In this document: piece by piece, positions 53,033 to 61,825 of the stretch | Layout: each line of letters begins with the position of its first letter | How positions within the stretch are numbered: the first letter of the stretch is position 1 | Assembly (NCBI RefSeq): GCF_004353505.1 | Contig: NZ_SMNQ01000017.1 | Location: 1-64,000, forward strand | Reading direction: 5' to 3' | Origin: Streptomyces sp. WAC05374 | GTDB lineage: Bacteria > Actinomycetota > Actinomycetes > Streptomycetales > Streptomycetaceae | Length of the DNA stretch: 64,000 bases | Translations under genes and position numbers: made by a program | The notes under the pieces: generated by a model | Seen by the model: only the letters and a program-made list of their open reading frames with translations | The model's database searches: none | Told to the model about the DNA's origin: nothing

Positions 53033-53713
53033 TCAGGGGGTGGCGCGCCGGGTCGCCCGCGTGGGGTCCAGTGCCCGGCCCGCCACCGCCAGCAGGCCCT
53101 CGGCCAGCAGGGCGAGCGCGCCGACCACCAGCGCCCCGGCGACCACCTGCGGGGTGTTGCTGGTGTTGAACCCGGCGGTGATGATCCGGCCCAGGCCGCC
53201 CCCGCCCGCCATCGCGGCGAGCGTCGCGGTGGCGATCACCTGCACGGTCGCCGAGCGCAGACCCGTCATCACCATCGGGTAGGCCAGCGGCAGTTCGACC
53301 CGGCGGAACACCTGGCCGCCCGACATCCCCATGCCGCGTGCCGCCTCGACCACCGCCCGGTCCACCTCGCGCATCCCGACGTACGCGTTGGTGAGCAGCG
53401 GAGGCACGGCGAACAGCACGAGCGCGACGATCGTCGGAAGGTCGCCGATCCGGCCCAGCGGGGTGATCGTCAGCAGCACCAGCACCGCCAGCGTGGGCAC
53501 CGCGCGCCCCACGTTGGAGACGTTGACGGCCAGCGCGCCGCCCCGGCCGACGTGCCCGAGCCACAGGGCGAGCGGCAGGGCGATCAGGCAGGCGAGCGCC
53601 AGGCACACACCGCTGAACCACAGGTGCTCACCGAGCCGGTTCCACACCCCGCTCTCGCCCTGCCAGTTGGCCCCGGTCGTCAGCCACTCCCAGGCACCGG
53701 TCACCGCGTCCAC
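53033..53713 (-). CDS. Osmoprotectant-type ABC transporter permease (second)
   Basis: This 226-aa BPD-type permease has about five to six transmembrane segments and the EAA motif AVVEAARGMGMSGGQVFRRVELPLA, the ATPase contact. The family signature AVPTLAVLVLLTITPLG is near residue 70. It is a paralogue of the upstream permease, starts 3 nt after it and probably forms a heterodimeric channel with it. Confidence 0.92.
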   Translation of the reverse strand: MDAVTGAWEWLTTGANWQGESGVWNRLGEHLWFSGVCLALACLIALPLALWLGHVGRGGALAVNVSNVGRAVPTLAVLVLLTITPLGRIGDLPTIVALVLFAVPPLLTNAYVGMREVDRAVVEAARGMGMSGGQVFRRVELPLAYPMVMTGLRSATVQVIATATLAAMAGGGGLGRIITAGFNTSNTPQVVAGALVVGALALLAEGLLAVAGRALDPTRATRRATP

Positions 53714-53716
53714 CGC

Positions 53717-54409
53717 TCACCCCGTCCCGCGCGCGCGGGCGCCCGGTACACGGGTCCACGGGGTCAGCAGCCGCTGCACACCGAGGAGCAGCAGGTCGGC
53801 CGTGACGGCCAGCACCACGCACAGCACGGAGGCGGTCAGCACCTGCGCCTTGAAGAAGCTCTTGAGCCCCGCGGTGATGAGCGTGCCCAGGCCGCCGTAA
53901 TCCACCAGGGCGCCGACCGTCGTCAGGGCGACCGTGGACACCGTCGCCATCCGCACGCCCGCCATCACCGCGGGCAGCGCCAGCGGCAGTTCGACCTCCC
54001 ACAGCAGCCGCAGCGGCCCGTACCCCATCCCGCGGGCCGCCTCCCGCGCCTCCTGAGGCACGGCGACGAGCCCGGCCAGGATGTTCCGCACGAGGATAGT
54101 CAGCGAGTAGAGCACCAGGCCGGTCACCACCAGCGCGGCGGACAGCCCGAAGAACGGCAGCAGCAGCGAGAACATCGCCAGCGACGGGATCGCGTACAGC
54201 ACGGTCGTCAGCCCCAGCACCGGCCCCGCGAACCCCGGCCGGGCGCGCACCAGCAGGGCCAGCGGGAAGGCCACGGCCAGCCCGACGAGCACCGACACGG
54301 CCGTGATCCACACGTGCTGGACCGTGGCGTCGGTCAACTCCTGGGCGCGGGAGCGGACGTACTCGCCGCAGATCCAGTCGTTGGCCGCCAGGCATCCGGC
54401 AGCAGCCAC
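53717..54409 (-). CDS. Osmoprotectant-type ABC transporter permease (first)
   Basis: This 230-aa BPD-type permease has the EAA loop EAREAARGMGYGPLRLLWEVELPLALPAVMAG. The stretch LYAIPSLAMFSLLLPFFG matches OpuCB/ProW-like proteins. GTG 54409 is chosen because GGAGGT lies 7 nt upstream. A frame extension to 54481 would add an unlikely N-terminus across that site. It is the first gene of the minus-strand half and divergent from the ATPase gene. Confidence 0.9.
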   Translation of the reverse strand: MAAAGCLAANDWICGEYVRSRAQELTDATVQHVWITAVSVLVGLAVAFPLALLVRARPGFAGPVLGLTTVLYAIPSLAMFSLLLPFFGLSAALVVTGLVLYSLTILVRNILAGLVAVPQEAREAARGMGYGPLRLLWEVELPLALPAVMAGVRMATVSTVALTTVGALVDYGGLGTLITAGLKSFFKAQVLTASVLCVVLAVTADLLLLGVQRLLTPWTRVPGARARGTG

Positions 54410-54564
54410 CGCCCCCACCTCCCCCCTCGGTCCCGGTCCGGTGTTCGATCCGACAACGACCCTAACCCCCGCCACCGACAATCACCGGCCGTCACCACAG
54501 CCTGGCAACACGGCCTTCACACGCCGGACGGCCGCGGCGGCCCGCCGGCGGCCACAATGGGGCC

Positions 54565-55707
54565 ATGATCCGATTCGAGCACGTCACGAAGCGGTACGCG
54601 GACGGAACGACCGCCGTCGACGACCTGTCGTTCGAGGTGGCCGAGGGCGAACTGGTCACGCTCGTCGGGCCGTCCGGCTGCGGCAAGACCACCACCATGA
54701 AGATGGTCAACCGGCTGATCGAGCCGACCGAGGGCCGCATATGGGTGGACGGCCAGGACATCGCGGACACCGACCCCGTACGGCTGCGCCGCCGGATCGG
54801 CTACGTCATCCAGCAGGTCGGCCTGTTCCCGCACAAGACGGTCCTGGAAAACACGGCAACCGTGCCCCACCTGCTCGGCGTCAAACGCGCCGCGGCACGC
54901 GCCCGCGCCGCCGAGCTCCTCGAACTCGTCGGCCTCGACCCCGCCGTCCACGGCGACCGCTACCCCGAGCAGCTCTCCGGCGGCCAGCGCCAGCGCGTCG
55001 GCGTCGCCCGCGCCCTGGCCGCCGACCCGCCCGTCCTGCTGATGGACGAGCCGTTCGGGGCGGTCGACCCGGTCGTGCGCGAACGGCTCCAGAGCGAGTT
55101 CCTCAAGCTCCAGTCGGAGGTGCGCAAGACGGTCCTGTTCGTCACCCACGACATCGAGGAGGCCGTCCGCCTCGGCGACCGCATCGCCGTCTACGGGCAG
55201 GGCAGGATCGAGCAGTTCGACGCCCCGGCCACCGTGCTGGGCGCCCCCGCCACCCCGTACGTCGCCGACTTCGTCGGCGCGGACCGGGGCCTGAAGCGGC
55301 TGTCGGTCACACCCATCGAGGCGAGCGACCTGGAACAGCCGCCGGTGGTCCACCTCGACGACCCGCTGCCCCGCGAGCTGGGCGCGCGCTGGGCCGTCGT
55401 GCTGGACCGCGACGACAACCTGCACGGCTGGATCGCCGCCGACCGGGCGGCCGGCGGCACCGGGACCGTACGGGACCACGCCCGACGCATGGAGGCCCGG
55501 CTGCCGGTGGGCGCCTCCCTCAAGCGGGCGTTCGCGACCATGCTCCAGCACGACGCGGGCTGGATCGCCGTCACCGACCCTGACGAGGAGGGGCGTTTCC
55601 TCGGGGTCCTGACCCCCGCCAAGCTGCACGAGGCGCTGCGCCGCTCGATCGACGCGGACGCCCAGGCCGTCCGCCGCCGGGACGTCGACCTGGAGAACGT
55701 CGGCTGA
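54565..55707 (+). CDS. Osmoprotectant-type ABC transporter ATPase with CBS region
   Basis: This 380-aa OpuA/ProV-like ATPase has Walker A GPSGCGKTT (36-44), Q-loop YVIQQVGLFPH, signature LSGGQRQRVGVARAL, Walker B VLLMDEPFGAVDP and H-loop FVTHDIEEAV. The C-terminal 120 residues resemble tandem CBS modules that sense ionic strength or nucleotides in this family. It is divergent from the two permeases and binding protein, with 155 bp between, where both promoters must lie. CACAAT 7 nt before ATG 54565 suggests a leaderless message. Confidence 0.93.
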   Translation: MIRFEHVTKRYADGTTAVDDLSFEVAEGELVTLVGPSGCGKTTTMKMVNRLIEPTEGRIWVDGQDIADTDPVRLRRRIGYVIQQVGLFPHKTVLENTATVPHLLGVKRAAARARAAELLELVGLDPAVHGDRYPEQLSGGQRQRVGVARALAADPPVLLMDEPFGAVDPVVRERLQSEFLKLQSEVRKTVLFVTHDIEEAVRLGDRIAVYGQGRIEQFDAPATVLGAPATPYVADFVGADRGLKRLSVTPIEASDLEQPPVVHLDDPLPRELGARWAVVLDRDDNLHGWIAADRAAGGTGTVRDHARRMEARLPVGASLKRAFATMLQHDAGWIAVTDPDEEGRFLGVLTPAKLHEALRRSIDADAQAVRRRDVDLENVG

Positions 55708-56823
55708 TCAGGCCGCGCTGAGCCGGCCGCTCAGCCACACCAGCGCGGGCGGGATCTCCCGGTTCCAGGTGGTGAAGTTGTGCCCGCCGCTGTTGAGCGT
55801 GATCGACGACACGCGCGCGGGTGCCTTCACCTTCTTGATGAAGGAGCGCGTTCCCGCGAGGTTCCCCTCGCCCCTGGCCGAGGTGGTGACGAGGAAGGAC
55901 GACCGCCCCTGCGGCAGGTTGTCCAGGCTCCACAGCAGGTCGGCCCGGTTGCGCCGGTCCTGGTCACCGTGGAAGAGGTCACCGGTCGTGAGGTCCTCGG
56001 CGGCCTTGTAGTACGCCGACAGCCCCGCACCGGCCGCGTACCGCTCCGGGTGGTGCATCGCGATCTTCAAGGCGCAGTAGCCGCCGGTCGAGTTGCCGAT
56101 GAAGCCCCAGTTCCGGGGCGCGGTGCCGACGCGGTACGTCTCCGAGACGGCCTCGGGCAGGTCCTGGGCGAAGAAGGTCTCCGTCTGCGGGCCGCCCGGG
56201 ACGTCGACGCACTCCGTGTCGCGCGGCGGGGCCACGGTCGGCCGCAGCATCACCAGGATCATGGGCTGCATCCGGCGGTCCTTGGCCTGCTCGAAGGCGG
56301 TGCGCGGGTACTTCAGCCCCTTCAGCAGGTTCTCGGCCGTGCCCGGGTAGCCGGTCAGCACGACGGCGGCGGGGAAGGTCTTCCCCGCGTACGCCGGCTG
56401 GAAGTACTCCGGCGGCAGGTAGACGTACGCCGGGCTGTCGATCCCGGACCTCTCCCCCGCGATCACCACCTTCTGGATCTGGCCGCCCACCGCCGGGCGC
56501 CCGCCGCCGGGCACGCCCTCCAGCTTCTGCCGGCCCACGACCTTGATGTCCCTGCCGCCCGCCGAGTGGTCGACGACCACCCCCATCTCCTGTTCCCGCC
56601 CCAGGAGATCGGCCCAGGAGCCGTAGAAGAGGAAGTAGTTGTTGGCGGCCAGGCCGACGGACGCGAACAACGCCACCTGGGTCGCCAGCAGCAGACCGAT
56701 CCTGCCGAGCACGGGCCGCCAGCCGCCGCGCGCCAGCCGCGGCCACAGCCACACCGTGAGAGCGAACAGCACCACGGCCAGCAGGGCGGCCAGCGCCAGG
56801 ACTTTGTTGCTGGTGAGACCCAT
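55708..56823 (-). CDS. Membrane-anchored alpha/beta-hydrolase (esterase, antigen 85-like fold)
   Basis: This 371-aa protein has two N-terminal transmembrane segments (about 8-28 and 40-60). An extracytoplasmic esterase domain of the PF00756 type follows, with nucleophile elbow GFIGNSTGGYCALK (GxSxG), FHGDQDRRNR region and the late His in LNSGGHNFTTW. Substrates could be lipid or mycolate-like esters or polysaccharide acyl groups. ATG 56823 is used, with a weak ribosome site. It is divergent from the MprF-like gene. Confidence 0.85.
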   Translation of the reverse strand: MGLTSNKVLALAALLAVVLFALTVWLWPRLARGGWRPVLGRIGLLLATQVALFASVGLAANNYFLFYGSWADLLGREQEMGVVVDHSAGGRDIKVVGRQKLEGVPGGGRPAVGGQIQKVVIAGERSGIDSPAYVYLPPEYFQPAYAGKTFPAAVVLTGYPGTAENLLKGLKYPRTAFEQAKDRRMQPMILVMLRPTVAPPRDTECVDVPGGPQTETFFAQDLPEAVSETYRVGTAPRNWGFIGNSTGGYCALKIAMHHPERYAAGAGLSAYYKAAEDLTTGDLFHGDQDRRNRADLLWSLDNLPQGRSSFLVTTSARGEGNLAGTRSFIKKVKAPARVSSITLNSGGHNFTTWNREIPPALVWLSGRLSAA

Positions 56824-56842
56824 GAGGAGTTCAAGCCTTCTT

Positions 56843-56918
56843 CGTCGGGATTTTCCGGGCGTCGAGATTTTCCGGGGAGGGAATGAACCCGCCCCCCGCG
56901 GGCCCCGTCCTAGAGAGC
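56843..56918. promoter_or_regulatory. Divergent promoter region: tandem 17-bp repeat and ECF-type promoter
   Basis: CGTCGGGATTTTCCGGG (56843-56859) is followed at once by CGTCGAGATTTTCCGGG (56860-56876), 16 of 17 bases identical, an AT-containing tandem repeat that stands out here. Just beyond on the plus strand, GAAC (56885-56888), a 17-nt spacer and CGTC (56906-56909) fit an ECF (SigE-like) promoter for the MprF-like gene. Confidence 0.5.
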
Positions 56919-56987
56919 GCAAATCGTCCGGGCCGGATCGTTCCGGCCGAAGGGACACCACGAATCTTTGCGGAGCCTTGGGAAGCG

Positions 56988-58820
56988 ATGTCTGTCACGG
57001 TAGATGGGGATAAGTCGGGATCGGTTCCGAGCCGGATACGCCGCGTCCTGCGCGGTCCACGCGCCGAGAAGGTGCCCGCCCTGGTCGGCACGGCGTGCAC
57101 GGCCATCGGCCTGATCGACATCGCCGCGGGGGTCTTCCCGCGCTTCCGCACCAGCCGGATGCACGCCATCGCCGAGGTGCTGCCGGGCACCCTGGGCCCG
57201 CTGTCCGCCGCGCTCTCCCTGAGCGCCGGCGTCCTGCTGCTGCTCCTCGCCCACGGGCTCAAGCGCCACAAGCGCCGCGCCTGGCGGGCCGCCGTGGTCC
57301 TCCTGCCGGCCGGTGCCGTGGCGCAGTTCGTCTACCGCCACTCCGTGATCGGCGTGCTGTTCTCGCTGCTGCTGCTCGCGCTGCTGCTGCGCCACCGCAG
57401 CGAGTTCGCGGCCCTGCCCGACCCGCGCAGCCGCTGGAAGGCGCTGACGAACTTCGTCCTCATGGGCGCCGGTTCCATCGCGCTCGGCCTGCTCGTCGTC
57501 AGCGCCCACCCCGGCAAGGTCGTCGGCAGCCCGAGCCTGAGCGACCGCCTGGAGCACGTGCTGTACGGCCTGTTCGGCGTGGAGGGCCCCGTCGCCTACC
57601 ACGGCGGCGTCGACTGGACCGTCGGCTACTCGCTCGGCGCCCTCGGCCTGCTGACCGCCATCACCACCATCTACCTGGCCTTCCGCCCCGAACACCCGGT
57701 CGCCCGGCTCACCGAGGACGACGAGGCCAAGCTGCGCGCCCTCCTGGACAAGCACGGCGGCCGCGACTCGCTCGGCCACTTCGCGCTCCGCCGCGACAAG
57801 GGCGTCGTCTTCTCCCCCAGCGGCAAGGCGGCCGTCTGCTACCGGGTCGTCTCCGGCGTGATGCTGGCCAGCGGCGACCCCATCGGCGACGTCGAGGCAT
57901 GGCCCGGCGCCATCGAACGGTTCATGGACGAGGCCAAGGCCCACTCCTGGACGCCCGCCGTGATGGGCTGCTCCGAGACCGGCGGCGAGGTCTGGACCCG
58001 CGAGACCGGCCTGGACGCCCTGGAGCTGGGCGACGAGGCGGTGGTGGACGTCGCGGATTTCTCGCTGACCGGGCGCGCCATGCGCAACGTGCGCCAGATG
58101 GTCAAGCGCATCGAGCGCAATGGGTACACGACCCGCGTCCGGCGCGCCCGTGACCTGTCGGACGGCGAGCTGGAGCGCATCCGGCGCGCCGCCGCCGACT
58201 GGCGCGGCACCGACACCGAGCGCGGCTTCTCCATGGCGCTGGGCCGGATCGGTGACCCGGCCGACGGGGACGCGGTGATCGCCACCGCCCACAAAGAGGA
58301 CCCCGACTCCCCGTACGGCGACCTGAAGGCGATCATCCACTTCGTGCCCTGGGGCACGGACGGGATGTCGCTGGAACTGATGCGCCGCGACCGCTCCGCC
58401 GACCCGGGCATGAACGAACTGCTGATCGTCGCCGCCCTCCAGGCCTCGCCCAGGCTCGGCATCGCACGGGTCTCGCTGAACTTCGCGATGTTCCGCTCCG
58501 CCCTGGCCCGCGGCGAGAAGCTCGGCGCCGGCCCGGTCCTGCGGGTCTGGCGCGGCCTGCTGGTGTTCCTCTCCCGCTGGTTCCAGATCGAGTCGCTGTA
58601 CAAGTTCAACGCCAAGTTCCAGCCGCGCTGGGAACCCCGCTTCGTGGTCTACCGCAACGCCCGCGACCTGCCGCGCATCGGCTTCGCCGCCATGCAGGCG
58701 GAGGGCTTCGTGAACATGGAGCTGCCCCGGCCGCTGCGCCGCCGCCGTACGGCCGCCACGGCCCGCCCCTGCGCGCACATCACCCCGGCCCGCGGCGAGC
58801 ACGAGGTCCGCGCCGCCTGA
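56988..58820 (+). CDS. MprF-like phosphatidylglycerol lysyltransferase-type membrane protein
   Basis: This 610-aa protein has six or so N-terminal transmembrane segments (about residues 25-245) and a C-terminal DUF2156/GNAT-like aminoacyl transferase domain (about 270-580). That domain contains SGKAAVCYRVVSGVMLASGDPIGD, RQMVKRIERNGYT, SLELMRRD, MNELLIVAAL and SLNFAMFRSAL. Relatives move lysine or another amino acid from tRNA to phosphatidylglycerol and lower the surface charge. Unlike mycobacterial LysX it has no fused lysyl-tRNA synthetase. ATG 56988 is chosen by conserved start MSVTVDGDKSG. Confidence 0.88.
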   Translation: MSVTVDGDKSGSVPSRIRRVLRGPRAEKVPALVGTACTAIGLIDIAAGVFPRFRTSRMHAIAEVLPGTLGPLSAALSLSAGVLLLLLAHGLKRHKRRAWRAAVVLLPAGAVAQFVYRHSVIGVLFSLLLLALLLRHRSEFAALPDPRSRWKALTNFVLMGAGSIALGLLVVSAHPGKVVGSPSLSDRLEHVLYGLFGVEGPVAYHGGVDWTVGYSLGALGLLTAITTIYLAFRPEHPVARLTEDDEAKLRALLDKHGGRDSLGHFALRRDKGVVFSPSGKAAVCYRVVSGVMLASGDPIGDVEAWPGAIERFMDEAKAHSWTPAVMGCSETGGEVWTRETGLDALELGDEAVVDVADFSLTGRAMRNVRQMVKRIERNGYTTRVRRARDLSDGELERIRRAAADWRGTDTERGFSMALGRIGDPADGDAVIATAHKEDPDSPYGDLKAIIHFVPWGTDGMSLELMRRDRSADPGMNELLIVAALQASPRLGIARVSLNFAMFRSALARGEKLGAGPVLRVWRGLLVFLSRWFQIESLYKFNAKFQPRWEPRFVVYRNARDLPRIGFAAMQAEGFVNMELPRPLRRRRTAATARPCAHITPARGEHEVRAA

Positions 58821-58844
58821 ACGGGCCCCCACTAGGCTGGACGC

Positions 58845-59705
58845 ATGAGTACCTTGCGCGGACGGGGCACGGCCCGGGGCCTGCCCACGTTCGACCGCTG
58901 CGCGGTCATGGGGGTCGTCAATGTGACGCCCGACTCCTTCTCCGACGGCGGCCGCTGGTTCGACACCACGGCCGCCATCAAGCACGGCCTGGACCTGGTG
59001 GCCCGGGGCGCCGACCTGGTGGACGTCGGCGGCGAGTCGACCCGTCCGGGCGCCACCCGGGTGGACGAGGACGAGGAGCTGCGCCGTGTCGTCCCCGTCG
59101 TACGGGGCCTGACGGCCGAAGGGGTCACCGTCTCGGTCGACACCATGCGCGCCTCGGTCGCCCGCCGGGCCGTCGAGGCCGGCGCGGTCCTGGTCAACGA
59201 CGTGAGCGGCGGCCTCGCCGACCCGCAGATGGTCCCCTCCGTCGCCGCCGCCGAGGTGCCGTTCGTGGTCATGCACTGGCGCGGCTTCAGCAAGGACATG
59301 AACAGCCTGGCCGTCTACGACGACGTGGTCGGCGAGGTCGTGGCCGAGCTCCGCGCCCGGATGGAGGCCGTCGTCGAGGGCGGCGTCGACCCGGAGCGGA
59401 TCGTCCTCGACCCGGGCCTGGGCTTCGCCAAGATGGCCCCGCACGACCTGGCCCTGGTGGCGCACCTGGCCGACCTGCGGGAGCTGGGCCGCCCGCTGCT
59501 GGTCGCCGCCTCCCGCAAGCGGTTCCTGGGCCACGTCCTGGCCGGGGAGGGCGCCGCCCCGCCGCCCGCGCGGGAGCGGGACGCGGCCACGGCCGCCGTC
59601 TCGGCCATCGCGGCCCACGAGGGCGCCTGGGCCGTACGGGTCCACGAGGTGCGCGCGACGGCGGACGCGGTCCGCGTGGCCCGCGCCGTCGAGGGAGCCC
59701 GGTGA
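58845..59705 (+). CDS. folP: Dihydropteroate synthase
   Basis: This 286-aa enzyme condenses p-aminobenzoate with dihydropterin pyrophosphate, the sulfonamide target. Signatures include MGVVNVTPDSFSDGGRW, VDVGGESTRPGA, LVNDVSGGLAD, ILDPGLGFAK-like IVLDPGLGFAKM and SRKRFLGH. ATG 58845 follows TAGGCT (58833-58838) by 6 nt and has no ribosome site, so it is probably leaderless and heads its own transcript. It overlaps the next gene (GTGA). Confidence 0.96.
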   Translation: MSTLRGRGTARGLPTFDRCAVMGVVNVTPDSFSDGGRWFDTTAAIKHGLDLVARGADLVDVGGESTRPGATRVDEDEELRRVVPVVRGLTAEGVTVSVDTMRASVARRAVEAGAVLVNDVSGGLADPQMVPSVAAAEVPFVVMHWRGFSKDMNSLAVYDDVVGEVVAELRARMEAVVEGGVDPERIVLDPGLGFAKMAPHDLALVAHLADLRELGRPLLVAASRKRFLGHVLAGEGAAPPPARERDAATAAVSAIAAHEGAWAVRVHEVRATADAVRVARAVEGAR

Positions 59706-60166
59706 ACGACGCCACGCGTGCCGACGCCGAGGCGGTCGAGCTCGCCAACACCGCCTTCTACGAGGCCATGGAGCGCGGTGACTTCGAGGAGATCTCCGAG
59801 CTGTGGCTGGACGACTCGCACGGCGAGATCTCCTGCGTCCACCCCGGCTGGCCGGTGCTCACCGGGCGCGGCGAGGTGCTCCGCTCGTACGCGCTGATCA
59901 TGGCGAACACCGACTACATCCAGTTCTTCCTGACCGACGTGAAGGTCTCCGTGGCCGGCGACACGGCCCTGGTGACCTGCACGGAGAACATCCTCAGCGG
60001 CGGCCCGGCCGAGGACGGCGCCGACCTGGGGCCGCTCGTGGGGCAGCTCGTCGTCGCCACGAATGTGTTCCGCCGCACACCCGACGGATGGCGGATCTGG
60101 TCCCACCACGGTTCACCCGTTCTGGCCGAAACCGGCGAGGAGGACGGCGACGAGAACCCCTCCTGA
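59702..60166 (+). CDS. NTF2-like/SnoaL-type small protein in the folate operon
   Basis: This 154-aa protein has a cone-shaped NTF2-like fold signature (AVELANTAFYEAMERGDFEEISELWLDD near residues 11-38; VSVAGDTALVTCTENI; VATNVFRRTPDGWRIWSHHGSP). Such folds bind small ligands and may be enzymes or binding proteins. GTG 59702 overlaps the folP stop, so the two are translated together. A function in pteridine metabolism is an attractive but unproven inference. Confidence 0.85.
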   Translation: MNDATRADAEAVELANTAFYEAMERGDFEEISELWLDDSHGEISCVHPGWPVLTGRGEVLRSYALIMANTDYIQFFLTDVKVSVAGDTALVTCTENILSGGPAEDGADLGPLVGQLVVATNVFRRTPDGWRIWSHHGSPVLAETGEEDGDENPS

Positions 60167-60299
60167 GGGGGTAGGCGAGCCGTAGGAGGAGCCCGTGGGC
60201 AGGGCCTGTCAGTGCTCGCAGGTAGATTCGACTGGTGGCATCGCGCCGTCCGCACCCGGTCGCATGCCCGCCAGACCAACGACAGCAGGAGTGATTCGC

Positions 60300-60659
60300 G
60301 TGGATCGTGTCGCGCTGCGCGGCCTGAAGGCCCGCGGGCACCATGGCGTCTTCCCCCGGGAGCGCGAGGAGGGCCAGACCTTCATCGTGGACCTGGTGCT
60401 GGGCCTCGACACCCGCCCCGCGGCGGCCGACGACGACCTGGCGAAGACCGTGCACTACGGCGTCGTGGCGGAAGAGGTCGTGGACGTGGTGCAGGGCGAG
60501 CCGGTCGACCTGATCGAGACGCTCGCCGAGCGCATCGCCGAGCAGTGCCTCAAGCACGCAGGCGTCCAGGAGGTGGAGGTGGTCGTCCACAAGCCGGACG
60601 CCCCGATCACCGTTCCCTTCGACGACGTGACCATCACCATCACCCGGAGCCGCGCATGA
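60300..60659 (+). CDS. folB: Dihydroneopterin aldolase
   Basis: This 119-aa enzyme cleaves 7,8-dihydroneopterin to 6-hydroxymethyl-dihydropterin and glycolaldehyde. The family core is VDRVALRGLKARGHHGVFPREREEGQTFIVDLVL, split over residues 1-33, with TVHYGVVAEEV and DLIETLAERIAEQCL. GTG 60300 follows AGGAG 8 nt upstream. A TAGATT -10 candidate at 60223-60228 suggests its own promoter in the 133-bp gap. It overlaps folK by 4 nt. Confidence 0.95.
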   Translation: MDRVALRGLKARGHHGVFPREREEGQTFIVDLVLGLDTRPAAADDDLAKTVHYGVVAEEVVDVVQGEPVDLIETLAERIAEQCLKHAGVQEVEVVVHKPDAPITVPFDDVTITITRSRA

Positions 60660-61255
60660 ACAAGACGCACAGCGACCCGACGGTACAGCCGGTGCCCGCC
60701 TCCGTGACGGAGCAGGTCGACGCCGCCGACATCACCCTGTCCAACCCCAAACGGGCCGTGATCTCCCTCGGGTCGAACCTGGGCAACCGCCTGGAGACCC
60801 TCCAGGGCGCCATCGACGCGCTGGAGGACACCCCCGGCGTCCGGGTCAAGGCCGTCTCCCCCGTGTACGAGACGGAGCCCTGGGGCGTGGAGCCCGGCTC
60901 CCAGCCGTCGTACTTCAACGCGGTCGTCCTCCTGAAGACCACCCTGCCCCCGGCGTCCCTGCTGGAGCGGGCGCACGCCGTGGAGGAGGCCTTCCACCGG
61001 GTCCGCGACGAGCGCTGGGGCGCACGGACGATCGACGTCGACATCGTGGCGTACGCGGACGTCGTCTCCGACGACCCCGTCCTCACCCTGCCGCACCCCC
61101 GCGCCCACCAGCGGGCCTTCGTGCTGGCGCCGTGGCACGACGTGGAGCCGGAGGCACAGCTCCCCGGCGTGGGCGCGATCGCCGACCTGCTCGGCGGCGT
61201 CGGCCGGGACGGCGTCCTGCCCCGGGCGGACCTGGAACTGCGCCTGCCCGAGTAG
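60656..61255 (+). CDS. folK: 6-hydroxymethyl-7,8-dihydropterin pyrophosphokinase
   Basis: This 199-aa HPPK activates hydroxymethyl-dihydropterin with ATP for FolP. It shows SLGSNLGNRLETLQGAI, SPVYETEPWG, FNAVVLLKTTLPP, RWGARTIDVDIVAY (metal-binding D-x-D) and LPHPRAHQRAFVLAP. An N-terminal extension of about 30 residues precedes the fold. The ATGA overlap with folB couples translation. Confidence 0.96.
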   Translation: MNKTHSDPTVQPVPASVTEQVDAADITLSNPKRAVISLGSNLGNRLETLQGAIDALEDTPGVRVKAVSPVYETEPWGVEPGSQPSYFNAVVLLKTTLPPASLLERAHAVEEAFHRVRDERWGARTIDVDIVAYADVVSDDPVLTLPHPRAHQRAFVLAPWHDVEPEAQLPGVGAIADLLGGVGRDGVLPRADLELRLPE

Positions 61256-61309
61256 CGTTGACTGATCGGTGACGCACCGACCGCACGGCGACGAGATGAA
61301 AGGCCCCCG

Positions 61310-61786
61310 GTGAAGCAACTGCGGCTCAAGGTACTGGCCGGACTGTTCGCCGTCGCCGGCGTCCTCTCCTGGGGCGGCGCCCGGCTGTGGGAGGCGTTCG
61401 GCACCCTGCCGAGCGTGCCCCTGGCCGCGCCCATCGTCCTGGCGGTCATCGCGGTGGTCCTCACGGCCACGGCGCTGTCGCTCCGCTCCCGCCTGCGCGC
61501 CCAGCGCGAGCGCCGCCCCGACGCCAAGGGTGTCGAGCCGCTGATGGCCGCCCGCGCGGTCGTCTTCGGTCAGGCGAGCGCCCTGGTCGCGGCGCTGGTC
61601 AGCGGCATGTACGGCGGCACCGGCGTCTTCCTGCTCGGCTCCCTGGACATCCCGGCCCGCCGCGACCAGGCGATCTACGCGGGCTTCTCAGTCCTGGCGG
61701 GCTTCGCGGTCATCGCCGCGGCGATCTTCCTGGAGCGGGTCTGCAAGCTCCCCGAGGACGACGACGAGGCCCCGACCCGGGCGTGA
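61310..61786 (+). CDS. DUF3180-family membrane protein
   Basis: This 158-aa protein has four predicted transmembrane helices in two pairs (about residues 7-27, 38-58, 82-104, 120-142), ending in an acidic tail. DUF3180 proteins commonly sit downstream of folK in actinobacteria, but their role is unknown. A link to folate or pantothenate uptake has not been shown to my knowledge. GTG 61310 follows GAAAGG. Confidence 0.85.
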   Translation: MKQLRLKVLAGLFAVAGVLSWGGARLWEAFGTLPSVPLAAPIVLAVIAVVLTATALSLRSRLRAQRERRPDAKGVEPLMAARAVVFGQASALVAALVSGMYGGTGVFLLGSLDIPARRDQAIYAGFSVLAGFAVIAAAIFLERVCKLPEDDDEAPTRA

Positions 61787-61825
61787 GCCCGACAGGGCCG
61801 GGCGGGGCCGCGCCGCCGGTTCCGG

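Noticed and set aside
53331-53900. Plus-strand frame opposite the transporter permeases
   Set aside because: It is Ser/Thr/Arg-rich shadow coding opposite two membrane permeases with clear EAA loops.
56910-59645. A 911-codon minus-strand open frame opposite the MprF-like and folP genes
   Set aside because: It is antisense to two clearly recognised genes, has no domain and has shadow composition.
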